Counted from the stretch's first letter, positions 46,442 through 59,194 are shown. The stretch is DNA of 64,000 nt from Dromiciops gliroides (GCF_019393635.1 NC_057862.1:242902941-242966940); one strand, 5' to 3'. Numbers and translations are program-made. Notes: generated from the letters alone by a model not told the origin.

Positions 46442-46866
46442 CGGTATCATCAACATTATGTGTTGATCAACTGTGATAGACTTGATTCTTCTCAGCAATA
46501 CAATGGTACAAGATAGTTCCAAAGGACTCATGATGGAAAATGCTCTCCAAATCCAGAAAAAAAAAAAAAAGAACCGTGGAATATGGATGCAGATTGAACC
46601 ATACTATTTCTTTTGTTTTTGGTGCTGTTGTTTTTCTTTTTTGAGGTTTTTCCTTTTTGCTCTGATCCTTCTTTCACAGCATGACTAATGCAGAAATATG
46701 TTTAATGTGATTGTACATATATAACCTATATCAGATTACTTGCTGTTTTGGGGAGGGGAGAGGGAGAAAATTTTGAAACTAGAAATCTTATAAAAACAAA
46801 TGTTGAAAACTTTCTCTACATGTAACTGGAAAACAATAAAATACTTTTATAATTAAAAAAAAAAAC
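46442..46866 (+). mobile_element. L1 3' end with 12-bp TSD
   Basis: L1 3' UTR (tgatcaactgtgatagactt to aataaaatacttttata) plus poly(A). Flanked by catagtgaaact at 46430-46441 and 46867-46878. Confidence 0.92.
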
Positions 46867-47429
46867 CATAGTGAAACTGCCCTCAGATTTCATCAGCCTA
46901 GTGGAGCAAGGTGCAGATCATGTATATAGCTTCCCAGATAACTAAAACAGCACACAGTTAAGTCAGGAGCTCCTTCCTCAGCTTTCTACCTGGCATTGAG
47001 AACACAAAGGTAGGGAAGATATGCCAGTTTCATTTCTTTGCTCAGTATCTTTTTCCTACTATGTCTAAGTAAACCTTTTAATAACTGTTAGATGGTCTAC
47101 AAGTATCTCATTTCATTCTAATTCTCAAACTAAAGCACCATACTGGCCTAAATCAGGCCAGGCTTACATCACTTGGTAAATTAGCAAACTAGGATCAGAG
47201 TGGCCTTGCCAAAGTTAGGGAGGTTAGAACCTAAACTTGGGTCCTAAATTGAAACTCAGGGATTATCTCAGGATTGGACTGAAAGAACTGCTTGGGACTT
47301 TTTGGGAGGGCACTGGGAACTGCATCAGGTAGTCTTTGTTAGGAGTCTTTGGTGCAAAAGACTAAGGAAAGCACTTGAAAGGACAATTCTTGATCCTCCC
47401 CCAAGAACCCAGACACCCATCCAGAATTG

Positions 47430-48090
47430 GTGATATGAACAAATGTGCCTGAGCTCATTTGGAATTATGCAAATAAAATTACTAAAATGTCCATACCCTT
47501 TAATTCAGGGATTCTCACAAAGGAATGCAACCCAAGGAGTTCAATGACAAATGGAAAGGCTTCATATGCATTAAAATATTTATAGCAGTATATTTTTTGT
47601 GATAACAAATAGATGGAAACAAAGCAGATGCTGCCTACCAATTGGGGGAATGGAGAATATTGATGACTAGAGAATCATGGGAAGATGTGCATGAACTACT
47701 GCAGAATAAATTAATAAGAGCCAAGAAAACAATGTATACAATGTCCACAACACTGTAAATGGAAAGAACAACCATCATAAAACAATCCAAAGTGAACATT
47801 AAAAAAAATGCAAAGACTAAGCATAAGCCGGAAGAAGAGATATGAGACGATACCTCCCCCTCCTACTCCTTAGCAGAGGTGGGAATTACAAGAGTGTGGA
47901 GCACTGTATACATTGTCAAGTTATTTCAAGGTATTTTTCAGTTTTACTGATTTTTTTTTACTTGTTTATTTCTTTTTTTAAAAATTCTCTTTTATATAGG
48001 ATGGCTCTCTGGGAGATGAAAGAGGGATGGATATTATGAGAAATTTAGGCAATGTAAAAACAAAAGATATCAACAAAATTATTGTTATTA
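47430..48090 (+). mobile_element. Old L1-like 3' region (copy A)
   Basis: Reads gatgctgcctaccaattggg, then gaactactgcagaataaatt, and ends ggatggctctctgggagatg followed by an A-rich end. It is a diverged L1-type ORF2 end and 3' UTR. Copy B at 48290 shares the 3' half. Confidence 0.55.
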
Positions 48091-48111
48091 TCATTATTAT
48101 TATTATTATAT

Positions 48112-48249
48112 TTTTGTGGGGCAATGAGGGTTAAGTGACTTGCCCAGGGTCACACAGCTAGTAAGTATCAAGTATCTGAGGCCAAATTTGAACTCAGGTC
48201 CTCCTGAATCTAGGGCCAGTGCTTTATCCACTGCACCATCAGCTGCCCC
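48112..48249 (-). mobile_element. MAR1/WSINE1-type SINE
   Basis: Complete minus-strand copy with an ATT-rich run (48084-48111) at its tail end. Confidence 0.9.
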
Positions 48250-48289
48250 AATAAAATGTTTTTAAAACATTATTATTCTGTAAAAAAAA

Positions 48290-48720
48290 AAAAATTATGA
48301 CTATCATGAATATGGAGAAGTATAGGAAAACTTCTATGAACTGAAGCAAAGTAATGTAAGCAGAGTCGTGGAAGTAATATAAATAATAACTACAATAATA
48401 CAAATGGAAAGAACAAACTGTAAATGAAATAAAATTGAATGCTGTGAAATTATGCTTGGCCCCAAAGAAAAGATATAGAAGATGTCTCCTTCATCTTCTT
48501 TACCCAACTGTGGGGGTGGAAATGGGGGTCCATACATAAGGATAATTGCCTATTGGGTTTTTTCAGTGTTCATTGGTTTTCAGCATTTTTTTTCCTTTTA
48601 AAAAAGTAATTTGTTATATGAGATGGTTCTCTAAAAAAGAGGGTAGAGGGACTGGTTGCCAAGGGAAATGAAGGCAAAATAAAAACAAAAGATGGTGATA
48701 AAAATCTATTTTGTGGAGGG
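48290..48720 (+). mobile_element. Old L1-like 3' region (copy B)
   Basis: ctatgaactgaagcaaagta to gagatggttctctaaaaaag, then aatgaaggcaaaataaaaac. It parallels the 3' half of the copy at 47430-48090. Confidence 0.5.
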
Positions 48721-48799
48721 GGGAGCTGTATCAATTTTAAAAATTTAAAAGAAGAGAGAGCTTTCTTTCCTTCCTCTCCCTCTCCCTCTCCCTCTCATA

Positions 48800-49640
48800 A
48801 ATTGTAATTCTTTTATTTCCAACTTCCAATGAGGAGTAGATTACAGAGAGCCCTGTAGAATGGGGCCTAGGGCAAGGCCCATCATAGGAGGCAGCAATAT
48901 TGGTACCCATGGCAGCCTCAGCCACAGGGGGCAATATTCAGAGTCCATTACTGGTTGTCCTTCACAGGAGGGCTTGGCTCAGCAAAGCAGAGAAGAACTC
49001 AGACTCCAGCAGTGTCAGGGACTACAGCGGTACTCAGCCTGAGTACAAAGTGGGTAATGGCAGTGCCCACAGGATAGTGTTCTACCAGGCACAGGGAGCA
49101 GGGCTTAGGGCCCAAATGCTGTAGCACCTACAACAGTACTCAAGCCTTGGCAAAGAGAAACAGTAACAATGTCTTAGAACATAGGTCCAGTGCTTAGCCC
49201 TGGCATAGCTAAGAGTGTATGTGTAATGAAGGACTGTTCAGGGGGATGGGGATAGGAAGGTGGGGTAGGAGTGAAAATCACTTGATCCCTGCACAAGTCA
49301 TGGCAAAGCCTCCAAACTGAAGGGGTCTATCAGACTGGCCTGAATTCCTGAAATCATCAGATTGGTTTGAAAAAAGCCCAGTGTACAAAAGAATATAACT
49401 ATACAGAATGTAACCCTTCTGAGTGATCAAAAATACTTGGCTTTCTAGGTTTCTCTTTGAGTACTGTGTGTGCAATGCAAAGCACTGTTCAGCTTTGATC
49501 TATTCATCTTTGACTCAGAAGTTCTGGATTTTAATTTTGATATTCCCATGTTATTCAATTTCAGGTTCTTTCAGGAGGTAACTGCTGCAATCCATTTCAC
49601 TCTGCCCTCTGGATCTAGGTAATTCTTGCTTTCTTGAAAT
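48800..49640. other. Unassigned intronic sequence
   Basis: 48840-49140 is GC-richer than its surroundings and could be the 5' UTR side of an L1 or another repeat. I could not assign it. Confidence 0.4.
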
Positions 49641-50700
49641 ATGATATCCAGTTCTGGGGGACTTAGTGGGAGGTGGGGATGGGGCAAGTGAGTTGGTCAT
49701 AGTTTTTAGAGAGTTAGATTCTTAATTATCCCTCCTTGACCTGTTTTCCAGGTCAGTTGTTTTTGCTAGTAAAGATCTTAACATTTTCTTTTCTTTTTTT
49801 CAATCTTTTGACTTGGTTCTAGTATTTCCTATTGTCACCTACTGTCACTGAGTTCTGTTTGATCCAATCTATTTTTCAAGGAATCTGCCTCATGGATAAG
49901 GCTTTCTACCTTCTCTTCTAAGCTATTTATTCTGCTTCCAGTGTTATTTTTCCTATTGATCTCTTATTTCACTGATAATCTGATTTTTTTTTAATCTCTT
50001 GTTTTACTTCTTTCAATAACTCTTAGCATCCTTAGCATCTGCACTGGCCATGCCAAGTGCAGAAGCTCTCCGTACTTATAGATTTTATTTCTTCTAGGTT
50101 TGCCTCTTGGGATTCTTTCAACCCAAAGTATTTCTTCATTGTGTTCAACATTTTCTTCAGTTTACTCCTATCTTTTAGCCTCTGCTCCTATTTTGAAACT
50201 ATTTGCCAGGGCCAGGCTCTATTTCCTCTTACACACTTGGATACAGTGGTTAGGATCTATCTGCTTCTGTCCCAGATTTTTATTTCCAGGACTTTCATTC
50301 ACCACTGAGTTCCACCTCACCTAGTATGTTTGAGCTCAGAGCACCAGAAAGCTTTAAGACTCACAGAGCATTCCTGGTAAGAGCAGCACAAGCCTCCAGC
50401 CTCCAGGGAACAACCCCTAGCAAAGTGATACTGACTTCAGGCCCCACTGGAGCATCTCTGGTCTTAATACTACAGGATTCAGGTCTCCTGGTGCTTCTTT
50501 AATCAGTGTCACAGAGGTCACCCTGGAGCATCTTTGTTCAGGAAAACAGTCAAGTTTCAAGATTGTTTACTTAAGCTCATTTTGAATTCCTCAGCAAGCT
50601 CACCTTCCCTTTGCTCACATGCTTGTTGCTGTCTTTTTGTGTAGTCCTGAACTGGGTGGAGGTAACCCTGTTGAGATGATGAGATGTCTACATATTCACT
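49640..50700 (-). mobile_element. L1 5' region and ORF1 remnant
   Basis: On the minus strand the segment near 49720-49770 encodes a TDLENRSRRDN-like motif, the same RRM hallmark as in the element at 761-952. The coiled-coil-type antisense (cttttgacttggttctagta) lies nearby. Heavily disrupted. Confidence 0.65.
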
Positions 50701-50751
50701 AGCCATACCACCCTACTTGAGTCTTATTTTTTTCTTAAAAAGTAAAGGTCC

Positions 50752-50917
50752 GGGGCGGCCAGGTGGCGCAGTGCATAGAGCACCAGCCCTGGAGTCAAGA
50801 GTACCTGAGTTCAAATCCGGCCTCAGACACTTAATACTTACTAGCTGTACTAGTACTAGCTGTGTGACCCTGGGCAAGTCACTTAACCCCAACTGCCTCA
50901 CTTTAAAAAAAAAAAGG
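50752..50917 (+). mobile_element. MAR1/WSINE1-type SINE with 8-bp TSD and internal duplication
   Basis: Flanked by aaaggtcc at 50744-50751 and 50918-50925. The core actagctgt is partly repeated (actagctgtactagtactagctgtg, about 50839-50863), adding some 14 bases. Confidence 0.92.
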
Positions 50918-51094
50918 AAAGGTCCCCCTGCCCATGTTTAATTTATGAAACAAACTATTTGCAGAGTTTTAAAGAATACATTGTTAGATTTTTAGTTTCT
51001 TTTTAAAATACCCTTGCAGATTCTGCTTTGTTACTTTGTCATTAAATAGCTAAATTCCACAGAAACAGCTGGAGTTTAAAATCTTTGGATTTCT

Positions 51095-51260
51095 AGGCAC
51101 CTATGTTGTTCAATGGACAGAGAAGACAAGTTCAAAGCCTGCTTCAGACATTTGCTGTATGTACAACCCTGCTTCCTCAACCATAAAATAATTAAACTAA
51201 TGTAGGTAAAGTGCTCTGTAAACCTTCAAGTTCTATATAAATGCTAGTTGTTATTAGCTA
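51095..51260 (+). mobile_element. MIR-type SINE
   Basis: caaagcctgcttcagacatt and gtaaagtgctctgtaaacct: diverged MIR core and tail. Confidence 0.55.
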
Positions 51261-51264
51261 TTAT

Positions 51265-53185
51265 TTCTTAATTATCAATTGATCTTCTTAGAACTTTGAT
51301 GAGATATATGTGAGAGAGATGGCCTCCTCTATGAACTTCCATGTCACATGCTGTTTTTCTATGGAATAAATATTTTTCAGGCTCTTTTCTCACTCAAGGG
51401 TATCAAGCACTGACAGCAGTGATATCTGCCCTCTTGAGATCCAACATGGGTCTCTAGATTGTTTTCAAAGAAAGCTATATTCATCCCGCTCAGCTCTGCT
51501 CAGGCTGTCTAAATCCTTGGTCTCAATTACAGAGCCACTTGAAAAATCCTACTTTCATTTAAATGGTAACTCTCATACTGAATTAATGTTCTTTCTCTCT
51601 TTAAAACTATTAACACGTATATAGCCTTCACTATGCATATAAATAATCTTATACTATGTACTAGCTTTAATAATGATGACAACCATAGCTTACAGTTGTA
51701 TAGTACTTTTATATTTTACAAAAGCACTTCAATATACATTAAGAACCCAAATAGAAAATCTGATTTGCTTCTCCATCTTTTTGGTCTCCAAATTGTATTC
51801 ATTTTGCTACAGTTCAAAAGCACAAAAGGAGTAAGATATATATCATTTCCCAGAAGCCAAGAAAACTTTAATAGAGCATCAAGATGCAGAACAAATCTGA
51901 GTTTAAATATTTGGGAAATCAGCTTTTAAAAAAAGAGTCCACCTTTCTTTTTTACTCTTTTCTCTGCTCATTCATAAGATCATAGATTTAGATAGATGTC
52001 TTTATTAAGGTCCAGAATGACTCCAAGGGCTCAAGCAGGCAGTAAATGGCAGAACTAGAAACTGAACCCAGGTTCTGAACCCATCACTCTTAGTGGTGGA
52101 GAGGAAGAGTTTTGTTTGTCCTTCACAAACAATAACAAAGCTCAGAAGTTGGACTGTTCCTTAATTCTAATGCAGATTTTATTCTTATTTTTTCTTTAAA
52201 AGACTGGATTTCCAAGTAGGAGAACCTAGTAGGAGTCTATGAATTAAAGAATTAAAGTATTTTGGGGTCATGGTCAAGGAAAACAGATAGAAATGTCCCA
52301 GTGCATATGTTACTATGCTCCTTAAATCCTCAGTACTTCAAAGGAAAGTGAAAATGAAACCAACAAAAGGCACAATTATGACCTTTCTAGCGGGAGATGC
52401 CCACAGAACTGGAAAGGATACAACTCTATTTGTGAACTGCTTGTTAACCATGATCAAAAGCCTATATGAAATGTGGTTATTTTACCACATAAAAACAGAA
52501 TCTTTATTGCATGGTGGTGGTCCCTGAATGCCTTCAAGCTTTCCAGGGCTTATTTTTCTAACCCCAAGTTTTGGCACTAAGTAATACAAATTATGGGGAA
52601 GGTTTCTACTGCACTTATTATACTTTGCATATTCTCACTTAGACTATCAGATATAGTTCAATGGTTCAAAGTTTATTACTAGGGTCAACATTATTTTTTT
52701 TAAATCATTTGGCTTTTTGAAGCAGTTTATGGGACTGGCAGATAAAATTTATAAATGGTGCTGGCTTGAACGTAAAAAAAAAAAAAGTACATCTGTTCTC
52801 AAGCATTTATTTGCTCCACTACACTATAATCACATGTTCAATTCTGAGTAAATGGTGAAGGATTAAAGGCAAAAACTGAATGAATTAGGTGTGTACTTCA
52901 TTCTTTCCCCTTCATCTCATCCATCCTACAGTAGCTGGTGCAGAGGAGGCTAGCTATATGGTGTGAAGAGACTGGGGACACAGGCACTCGCTCTTCTGCC
53001 TTGCCCCCACCATTGCTATTTACATTCCACCTCTGTTCTCCGCCATGTAGCCCTTCCCTGCCTCCCATCTCCAGTATCCTATTAACTACTATAGGCTCCT
53101 ACCATATGCTACTGTTTTACTGAGCAAACTCATTTGTTTTCCAAATGAAACAAAGGGGGAAATGAGGTAAAAAAACAGAAGTTTT
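51265..53185. other. Mostly unassigned intronic sequence
   Basis: A MIR scrap lies at 52015-52095 (agtaaatggcagaactagaa, then aacccaggttct). Nothing else was recognised. Confidence 0.5.
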
Positions 53186-53189
53186 AGCT

Positions 53190-53700
53190 TAATCATTTGA
53201 GAGTTGAGCGCGTGCTACTGAAGCAGCTTTTGAAGGACCGCCCTTTTGGGGAGGAGACCTCGACGAACAGCGGTGCACCTGCTGCTGCCTGGAGAGCTGG
53301 CCAAGCATGCCGTGGCCAAGCACGCCGTACTTCTGGGACGACAACTTAAAACTGAGGGTGGAACAGAAGCTTGCTCTCACTCTGGCTTATCAGCTTAGCG
53401 GTGGCAGCACACACGTCTGGCGTTTGGTGCTGGTTCTCGGCCTGGCGGGCAGTTTGGGATTCGGTAAGTTTTATAAAAGAATATAGACTAAGCTTAGATC
53501 TAAGATTATTCATTTGTATTTCTACTTTCCTATTTCCCTAATCGGTATCACCTTTTTGTTGTCTAATTAATTCCCAAACAATAAAAGCTAATCCTTCACT
53601 GATTAAAGCTCAGAGGCTTCTTTTTCTTAGTGGTCTGGGAGATATATAAGGGAAAAGTTAAAGGGGGAATTTAATGCTCTTATATCCAATTTTAAATCTC
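53190..53700 (+). mobile_element. LTR-like repeat (related to 54555-55072)
   Basis: It shares ttgaaggaccgcccttttgg with the block at 54748 and has TATAAAAG (53472-53479) followed by AATAAA (53580-53585). Boundaries and TSD are not resolved. It is CpG-richer than its surroundings. Confidence 0.55.
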
Positions 53701-53746
53701 ACAATATAATGAAAACCAGAATGGTTTCAGAATTATAATGGAAGAG

Positions 53747-53917
53747 GGGGCAGCTAGGTGGTACAGTGGATAGAGCACCGGCCCTGGAGTCAGGAGGATC
53801 TGAGTTCAAATCCGGCCTCAGACACTTAACACTTACTAGCTGTGTGACCCTGGGCAAGTCACTTAACCCCAACTGCCTCACCAAAAAATAAAAACAAACA
53901 AAAAATACACACACAAG
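53747..53917 (+). mobile_element. MAR1/WSINE1-type SINE with 16-bp perfect TSD
   Basis: Flanked by aattataatggaagag at 53731-53746 and 53918-53933. Confidence 0.95.
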
Positions 53918-54174
53918 AATTATAATGGAAGAGTACAACATGATCTTTGTTCCATGCCACACATCATGAAAAGTTAAAAAAAAAATGCATCCAAGAGATG
54001 GAGATAAACTTGCATCAATGACCTTACAATTCACCTGATTTAAACCCCCAAAACCCATAGACTATTATAATTAAGGTTAGACTTCAAAAAATGGATAGCT
54101 TGTTGAAGGTATGCTTAATATCCAATGTTATAAAAATATGGTTTTCATGATGAAGAATTAAAGAATATATGTCA

Positions 54175-54320
54175 GGGCAGCTAGGTGGCACAGTGGATAG
54201 AGCACCGGCCCTGGAGTCACGAGTACCTGAGCTCAAATCCGGTCTCAGACACTTAACACTTACTAGCTGTGTGACCCTGGGCAAGTCACTTAACACCAAT
54301 TGCCTCACTTAAAAAAAAAA
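54175..54320 (+). mobile_element. MAR1/WSINE1-type SINE with 15-bp perfect TSD
   Basis: Flanked by aaagaatatatgtca at 54160-54174 and 54321-54335. Confidence 0.95.
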
Positions 54321-54554
54321 AAAGAATATATGTCAAAATTTATGAAAACAAGGCCAAATCATGTGGGGGAAAGTAATTGTAACAAAGGAGGACATACAGT
54401 ATGTTGAAAAAAATTTTAAAGATGTAAAAAGTTATAAGGTTTATTATAAATTATAAATTTAATAATTTTATGTTTTTCCTCATTCATTTGCATACCACTG
54501 TGGTTCTGGCCCTCATTACTTCTTATCTAAGCTACTATAACAGACTCCTATGTG

Positions 54555-55072
54555 TGATAAAATAATGGGACTTGGCAGATGCCCAGGGGCCCCACCCGAA
54601 GATTGATTTGGAATTGACTGAATTGGGTGAGACTGAGAAACTGAGAACCTACTTAAGAATGATTAAATCGAGACCATACCTGGCTATCCCTGAGTTTTGT
54701 TTTCAGAGGCTGTGGACTACACCATCAACAGGAGACCACTCAACCAGTCAGCTTGAAGGACCTCCCCTTTTGGGGAGAGAGACAGGAAGTAGGAAGTTGA
54801 GGCTGGCTCACTGAATCTCTCTCTTTTTGTCCAAGATTTTAGCGTGGTGGTGGCAGGGACAGAACCGAGTACAAAGATCTACTCCATGTGTTCTCTATAG
54901 AAGCGTGGATAGCTAAATAAAGGTGACTTTCTCAACTTCTCTCTCTTCACTAACTTTTAATATACTTTAATAAATCCTTTAAAGCCTAAAGTCTTGCTGA
55001 ATTCATTTAGTAAATCTTAGCCAGTTTCCCCCCAAAATGGGGGGGGGGCAGGTTAGGATCCACATTAGATTT
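54555..55072 (+). mobile_element. LTR-like repeat
   Basis: ttgaaggacctccccttttg, then aaataaaggtgactttctca and a second aataaa near 54970, ending ttagattttaaaca. The 3' 240 bases match the reverse-strand block at 45446-45715. Left boundary and TSD are unresolved. Confidence 0.6.
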
Positions 55073-55124
55073 TAAACATGACATATGTAGTCTTCCTTTT
55101 TCTTGTCTCCCCCTTTTCAATTAG

Positions 55125-55330
55125 TCACTAACAGAACTGACAACCATGCCTCTTTTAAAAAACCTTCATTGGTTTCCATTTGCTTATAGCATAAAATACA
55201 AATTTCCCAGCCTTGCAAGGTGGGCCACCTACAGTTTAGCTCCCATTTTCCTTTCTGACCTAATTTCATATAATTCCCTTTCATAAACTCTTTGTTCAGA
55301 ACAAACCTAACCTTCAGGGTAACATATTAA
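55125..55330 (+). mobile_element. L2 (CR1-clade) remnant
   Basis: aaaccttcattggtttccat, then tagcataaaatacaaatttc: the 3' RT-downstream part of L2/L3. Confidence 0.65.
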
Positions 55331-55559
55331 GAGACTAACAGTTTGCAGCGTCTAAGCAGAATTCAAATTCTGAACTTTTCCCATTTAGTCTAGTTGGAAG
55401 ATATGAAAGTTAGGGAAAGAAGAGGTAATTGAAAGGGCAAGTTCATGGTAGACAGAATCATTTTACATGATCAGTAAAAGTACAAAGAAATATATGATGG
55501 GTATATATGAAAAGTGTCTACATGACAAGTGAGAAGAAAAGACCATTACCAACTTAGGG

Positions 55560-55870
55560 AAATTTTTAAAAAGCTTTATGGTAAAGGTAGAATTAATTGG
55601 GCTGGGCTTTAAAGAGTGGGCAAAATGTCAACAGGTAATGGTGGGAGGAACCTTCCAGACTCAGAGGAAAATATGATTTAAAGAAGAGAAGCAAAAATAT
55701 GAAGGGTATGTACAGACAATAGCATGTAGTCCAGTTTTACTGGCAAACAAAATACAGGGAAGGAAACAGTGTTGGAAAAGTAAGAAAGGACCAAATTGTG
55801 GAAGGTTTTGAATGCTAAGATAAAGAGTTTGAATTCATTGAAATATCACTGGGAAGTAAGCTGGAAAGAC
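55560..55870 (-). mobile_element. L2 (CR1-clade) remnant
   Basis: tgggctgggctttaaagagt and aaggttttgaatgctaagat: antisense of L2, parallel to 21660-21960. Confidence 0.6.
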
Positions 55871-55874
55871 AACA

Positions 55875-56930
55875 AAATTTAGTGATAACTCTTACTTCTT
55901 TACCCGTGATCAATAATTTTGGCTAGGTGAATTTTCATGTACTTAGTGCTTCCAAATTCCTGACTGATAAGATTCAGAACCAAGAAATCAGAATTCCTTG
56001 AAATATAAGTTTATTCTGTATTTTTAATCACATTTTATTTTCATGGTTTTAAATAATAAGGACTAGCAATAATAAACAGGAAATTACTTTTCTGTGATAG
56101 GGGTATACTAAACATTTGTCAAAAAATAACAATAAGTGCATGGTTTATTATTATTATTATTATTAACCAATTTATTGTTACAATGACTTAAAACATATCT
56201 GGCAATAAGCTAACTGATTTCTTCTTTCTTTCTTAAAATATTTTCAACATTCTTCATGTACTTTATTATTACAGATATCTAAAAAAGTGTTTGATAAATA
56301 AGAAATATTAAATTTAGTAGTACTTACAAAGAACTGCAGATTACAGCAAATATTCAAACACTAGAAGATGCTAGAGAACATGACCGGGTAACATATGAAT
56401 AACCTAACATTCAGATCTCCTAGCAAGGTTGACAGCACCTACATGGAACCCCATGTCAAAATTGCCAATTTAGGTACTTATTTTGTTTCCAAAATTTGTT
56501 ATTTCTTGGAACACCACTATGCCTATAAACTTATTAATATTTATTTTATTTGCAAGAATGACTCACCATTAGCTGCAGACAGGGTCACAAAGACATATAA
56601 CATGGCAGCAGTTACAAGACTGACTGATTAGAATGTGACTGCTTCTCTCCTACATGTTCCTGGCCTAGTTCCCAGAAATGTCAACCTTAACCTTCTACTC
56701 CACATGTCAAGAGTTTCTTGCTCTTTCTTTTAACCATGTCAGTTGATTCCTTTGAACTAGTAACATCTCTATGTTGACTATTAACCTTTAATTCTTGTAA
56801 TAGAATTATGATAGTTTTTCTTGATTTCCTGACTGATTTTTCTTGGAATTTGGAAAAACATATAAATTTCCTGAGAAATGCTGAAACATTATTTTAACTA
56901 TATGGTTATTATCAGTCCACAATGTTACTC
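55875..56930. other. AT-rich intronic sequence, nothing recognised
   Basis: No gene or clear repeat was recognised apart from a short (TTA)n run near 56149. Confidence 0.5.
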
Positions 56931-56934
56931 TAAT

Positions 56935-57150
56935 TCTGTAGCTAGGCAGTGTAGTGGACAGTGCCAGGCCTAGAGTCAAGAAGATGAGTTCAAATCCAAC
57001 CTCAGAAACATACTGTGACCCTGGGCAAGTCAGTTAACCTCTGTTTGCCTTAGTTTCCTCAGCTGCAAAATGAAACTGATGTAAGAATCAAATGAAATAA
57101 TAATTATAAAGGGCTTAGCACAGTGTTTGGCATATAGTAGGTGCTAAGTG
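56935..57150 (+). mobile_element. MIR/THER-type SINE
   Basis: gtgaccctgggcaagtcagt and ctcagctgcaaaatgaaact, ending catatagtaggtgctaagtg. Confidence 0.8.
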
Positions 57151-57524
57151 CTTATTTCCCTTCCCTTTCTACCTCACAAAGTTGTTGTAAGGATAAACGA
57201 GATAATATTTCTATAGCATTTTGCAAAACTTGTGACACCTACATAAAGATTAGTTCCTATTATTATTATTATTATTATCACAATTACTTGTATGCATATT
57301 GTGCATTCCCAGATAACATCCTTGAAAACCTGAGTTAATGTTCTTAGCCTATTAGATTGAAAACACTTTCTGGTAACCTGGAAGGATGTTCTAATATTAG
57401 CTTCCAAATTCCTTATTGTATCCAAAGGCACAACTACATAGAATATGTTAGTGAGATTATACCTATAGGGCACCTCTACTTAACTCCCTTGATTAAAAGG
57501 AAATAGTAACAAAAGCCACAGACA

Positions 57525-57705
57525 TCAGGGATAATGGGAAGAGCAATGGACTGAGAAAGAGGAGACTCAAGCTGAGTTCTATTTTATCCATGAACTCATT
57601 GTATGACTTGAACAAATGACTTTCCTGGACCTCAGTTTTCTCATTTATTAATGGGGCTTGGATGGGATGGTTTCTATGGTCCCTCCCAACTCTGTAGCTC
57701 AGACA
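57525..57705 (+). mobile_element. MIR-type SINE
   Basis: gggaagagcaatggactgag, then cctcagttttctcatttatt: a diverged MIR. Confidence 0.65.
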
Positions 57706-57779
57706 ATGCTGAATATACCTTCATATTATAAAACCTTAAGAGTTTAGTCAACTTCCAAGATAGCCAAACTTCTAGGTAT

Positions 57780-57959
57780 CAATTTTGTACTCTGGATATC
57801 AAATGCCTGTCTCAAATGAGCTCACCCCTTTAACTATTCTCTCTCTCCCTAATTAATTCATAGTGGCCCTTATCCACTGGCTAATAACCCTTTTGCTAAC
57901 AATCATGCTCACATCTCTCTGTCTCTCTCTGTCTCTCTCTCTGTATCTGTCTCTCTCTG

Positions 57960-57999
<40 letters not shown>

Positions 58000-58450
58000 G
58001 ATCCATCATCTTAAGTTAGCATTCTGTATCTTGCATCTTGCATTTCTCAGGAGACAACCAAAACCTCAGGAAAAGCTGTCGATACTTGTTGCCTCCCTTT
58101 TCTCATCCTTATACTCACTTCTTAAGCCTCTGCAATCTGACTTTCTACCCTCTCTCCAAGATGACTTATGTAATATTGTGATCTATTAACTGCCCCCCAA
58201 ATGGCCTTTCCTCAGTCCTTATCCTTCTTAATTGTGTTGAGGCATCTGACACCCACTAGACGCAGCAATCTGTTGGGTGGGTGCGTGCGTGGATAATTCT
58301 GCCGGGTTCCCAGGGCTCTCTTCTCTATGGACTCAATTCTCAGTTGCCTGGGCTATTTCTCTTTTGAGTCCCTAGTCAACTCTTCTTTGCAGTTTCTCTG
58401 TTTCTATCTGTCTACGAAGGGGGTGTGTATCTCTGTTACACTGCAAAATG
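57780..58450 (+). mobile_element. L2 (CR1-clade) remnant containing a microsatellite
   Basis: 58190-58260 resembles coding sequence of the L2 RT region (ggcctttcctcagtccttat, then ttgaggcatctgacaccc). The segment from 58305 resembles the region following GVPQGS. A (TC)n(CA)n run at about 57915-57999 interrupts it. Confidence 0.6.
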
Positions 58451-58681
58451 TTATAGCTGATGTTGTGGCAGAGGAAGAATGGAGGAGAGAGAGGCCCACC
58501 CCACCTGCTGCCCCCAAATACAGGTATAGATTAACTCTGCAAAGCTGCCCCTCTCAAGGGGCTATAAAGGGTCACGGCCAATTATTCCTGGACTAGTTCA
58601 AACTTCATAAAGGGATAACTGGCGGCCACATCTCTAAACTTTTCTGCCCCTCAGTTTCTCTGACTACATTAACTTGGCCCT

Positions 58682-58850
58682 AGCTTCTTAAACTGTGAGT
58701 CACAACCCCATATGGGGGCGAATAAAAATGGGGGGGTTGTGAAAAATTTGGCAACAGTAAAAGGTTATGTATGCCTATTTTATATTGGGAGGGGGGTCAC
58801 ATACTACATATTTTATATGTGGGGCCACATAAAAACCAATAAGACTCAGC
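58682..58850. mobile_element. MITE-like repeat (possible hAT)
   Basis: agcttcttaaactgtgagtc, then gcaacagtaaaaggttatgt: resembles a marsupial/mammalian short interspersed DNA element. The right terminal repeat is not preserved, so the class is a guess. Confidence 0.4.
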
Positions 58851-58855
58851 AGTTG

Positions 58856-59011
58856 GGGGCAGCTAGGTGGGCGCAGTAGATAAAGCACTGGTCCTGGATT
58901 CAGGAGGACCTGAGTTCAAATCCAATCTCAGACATGTGACACTTACTAGCTGTGTGACCCTGGGCAAGTCACTTAACCCTCACTGCTCCACAAAAAAAAA
59001 AAAACACCAAA
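58856..59011 (+). mobile_element. MAR1/WSINE1-type SINE with TSD
   Basis: Flanked by aagactcagcag at 58841-58852 and 59012-59023, extending with one mismatch (ttg/ctg). Confidence 0.93.
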
Positions 59012-59194
59012 AAGACTCAGCAGCTGATTGAATCTAGAAACTGAGGGCAATAGAGTGTTAGAATAGATTATGCAGTTAATTTGCTGACCAGGTTTCCAGT
59101 ATCCATTCTGACATTAACCTGCTAAGTGACCTTGAACAAGCTCTCTCTGGGAGTCACCCCTTCTGTAAAATTAGAAGATAGGATTAAAAACTTC

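Noticed and set aside
53200..53460. GC-rich segment considered as COX16 exon 1 or a CpG-island promoter
   Set aside because: No match to the COX16 N-terminus on either strand, and it shares boxes with the LTR-like block at 54555.
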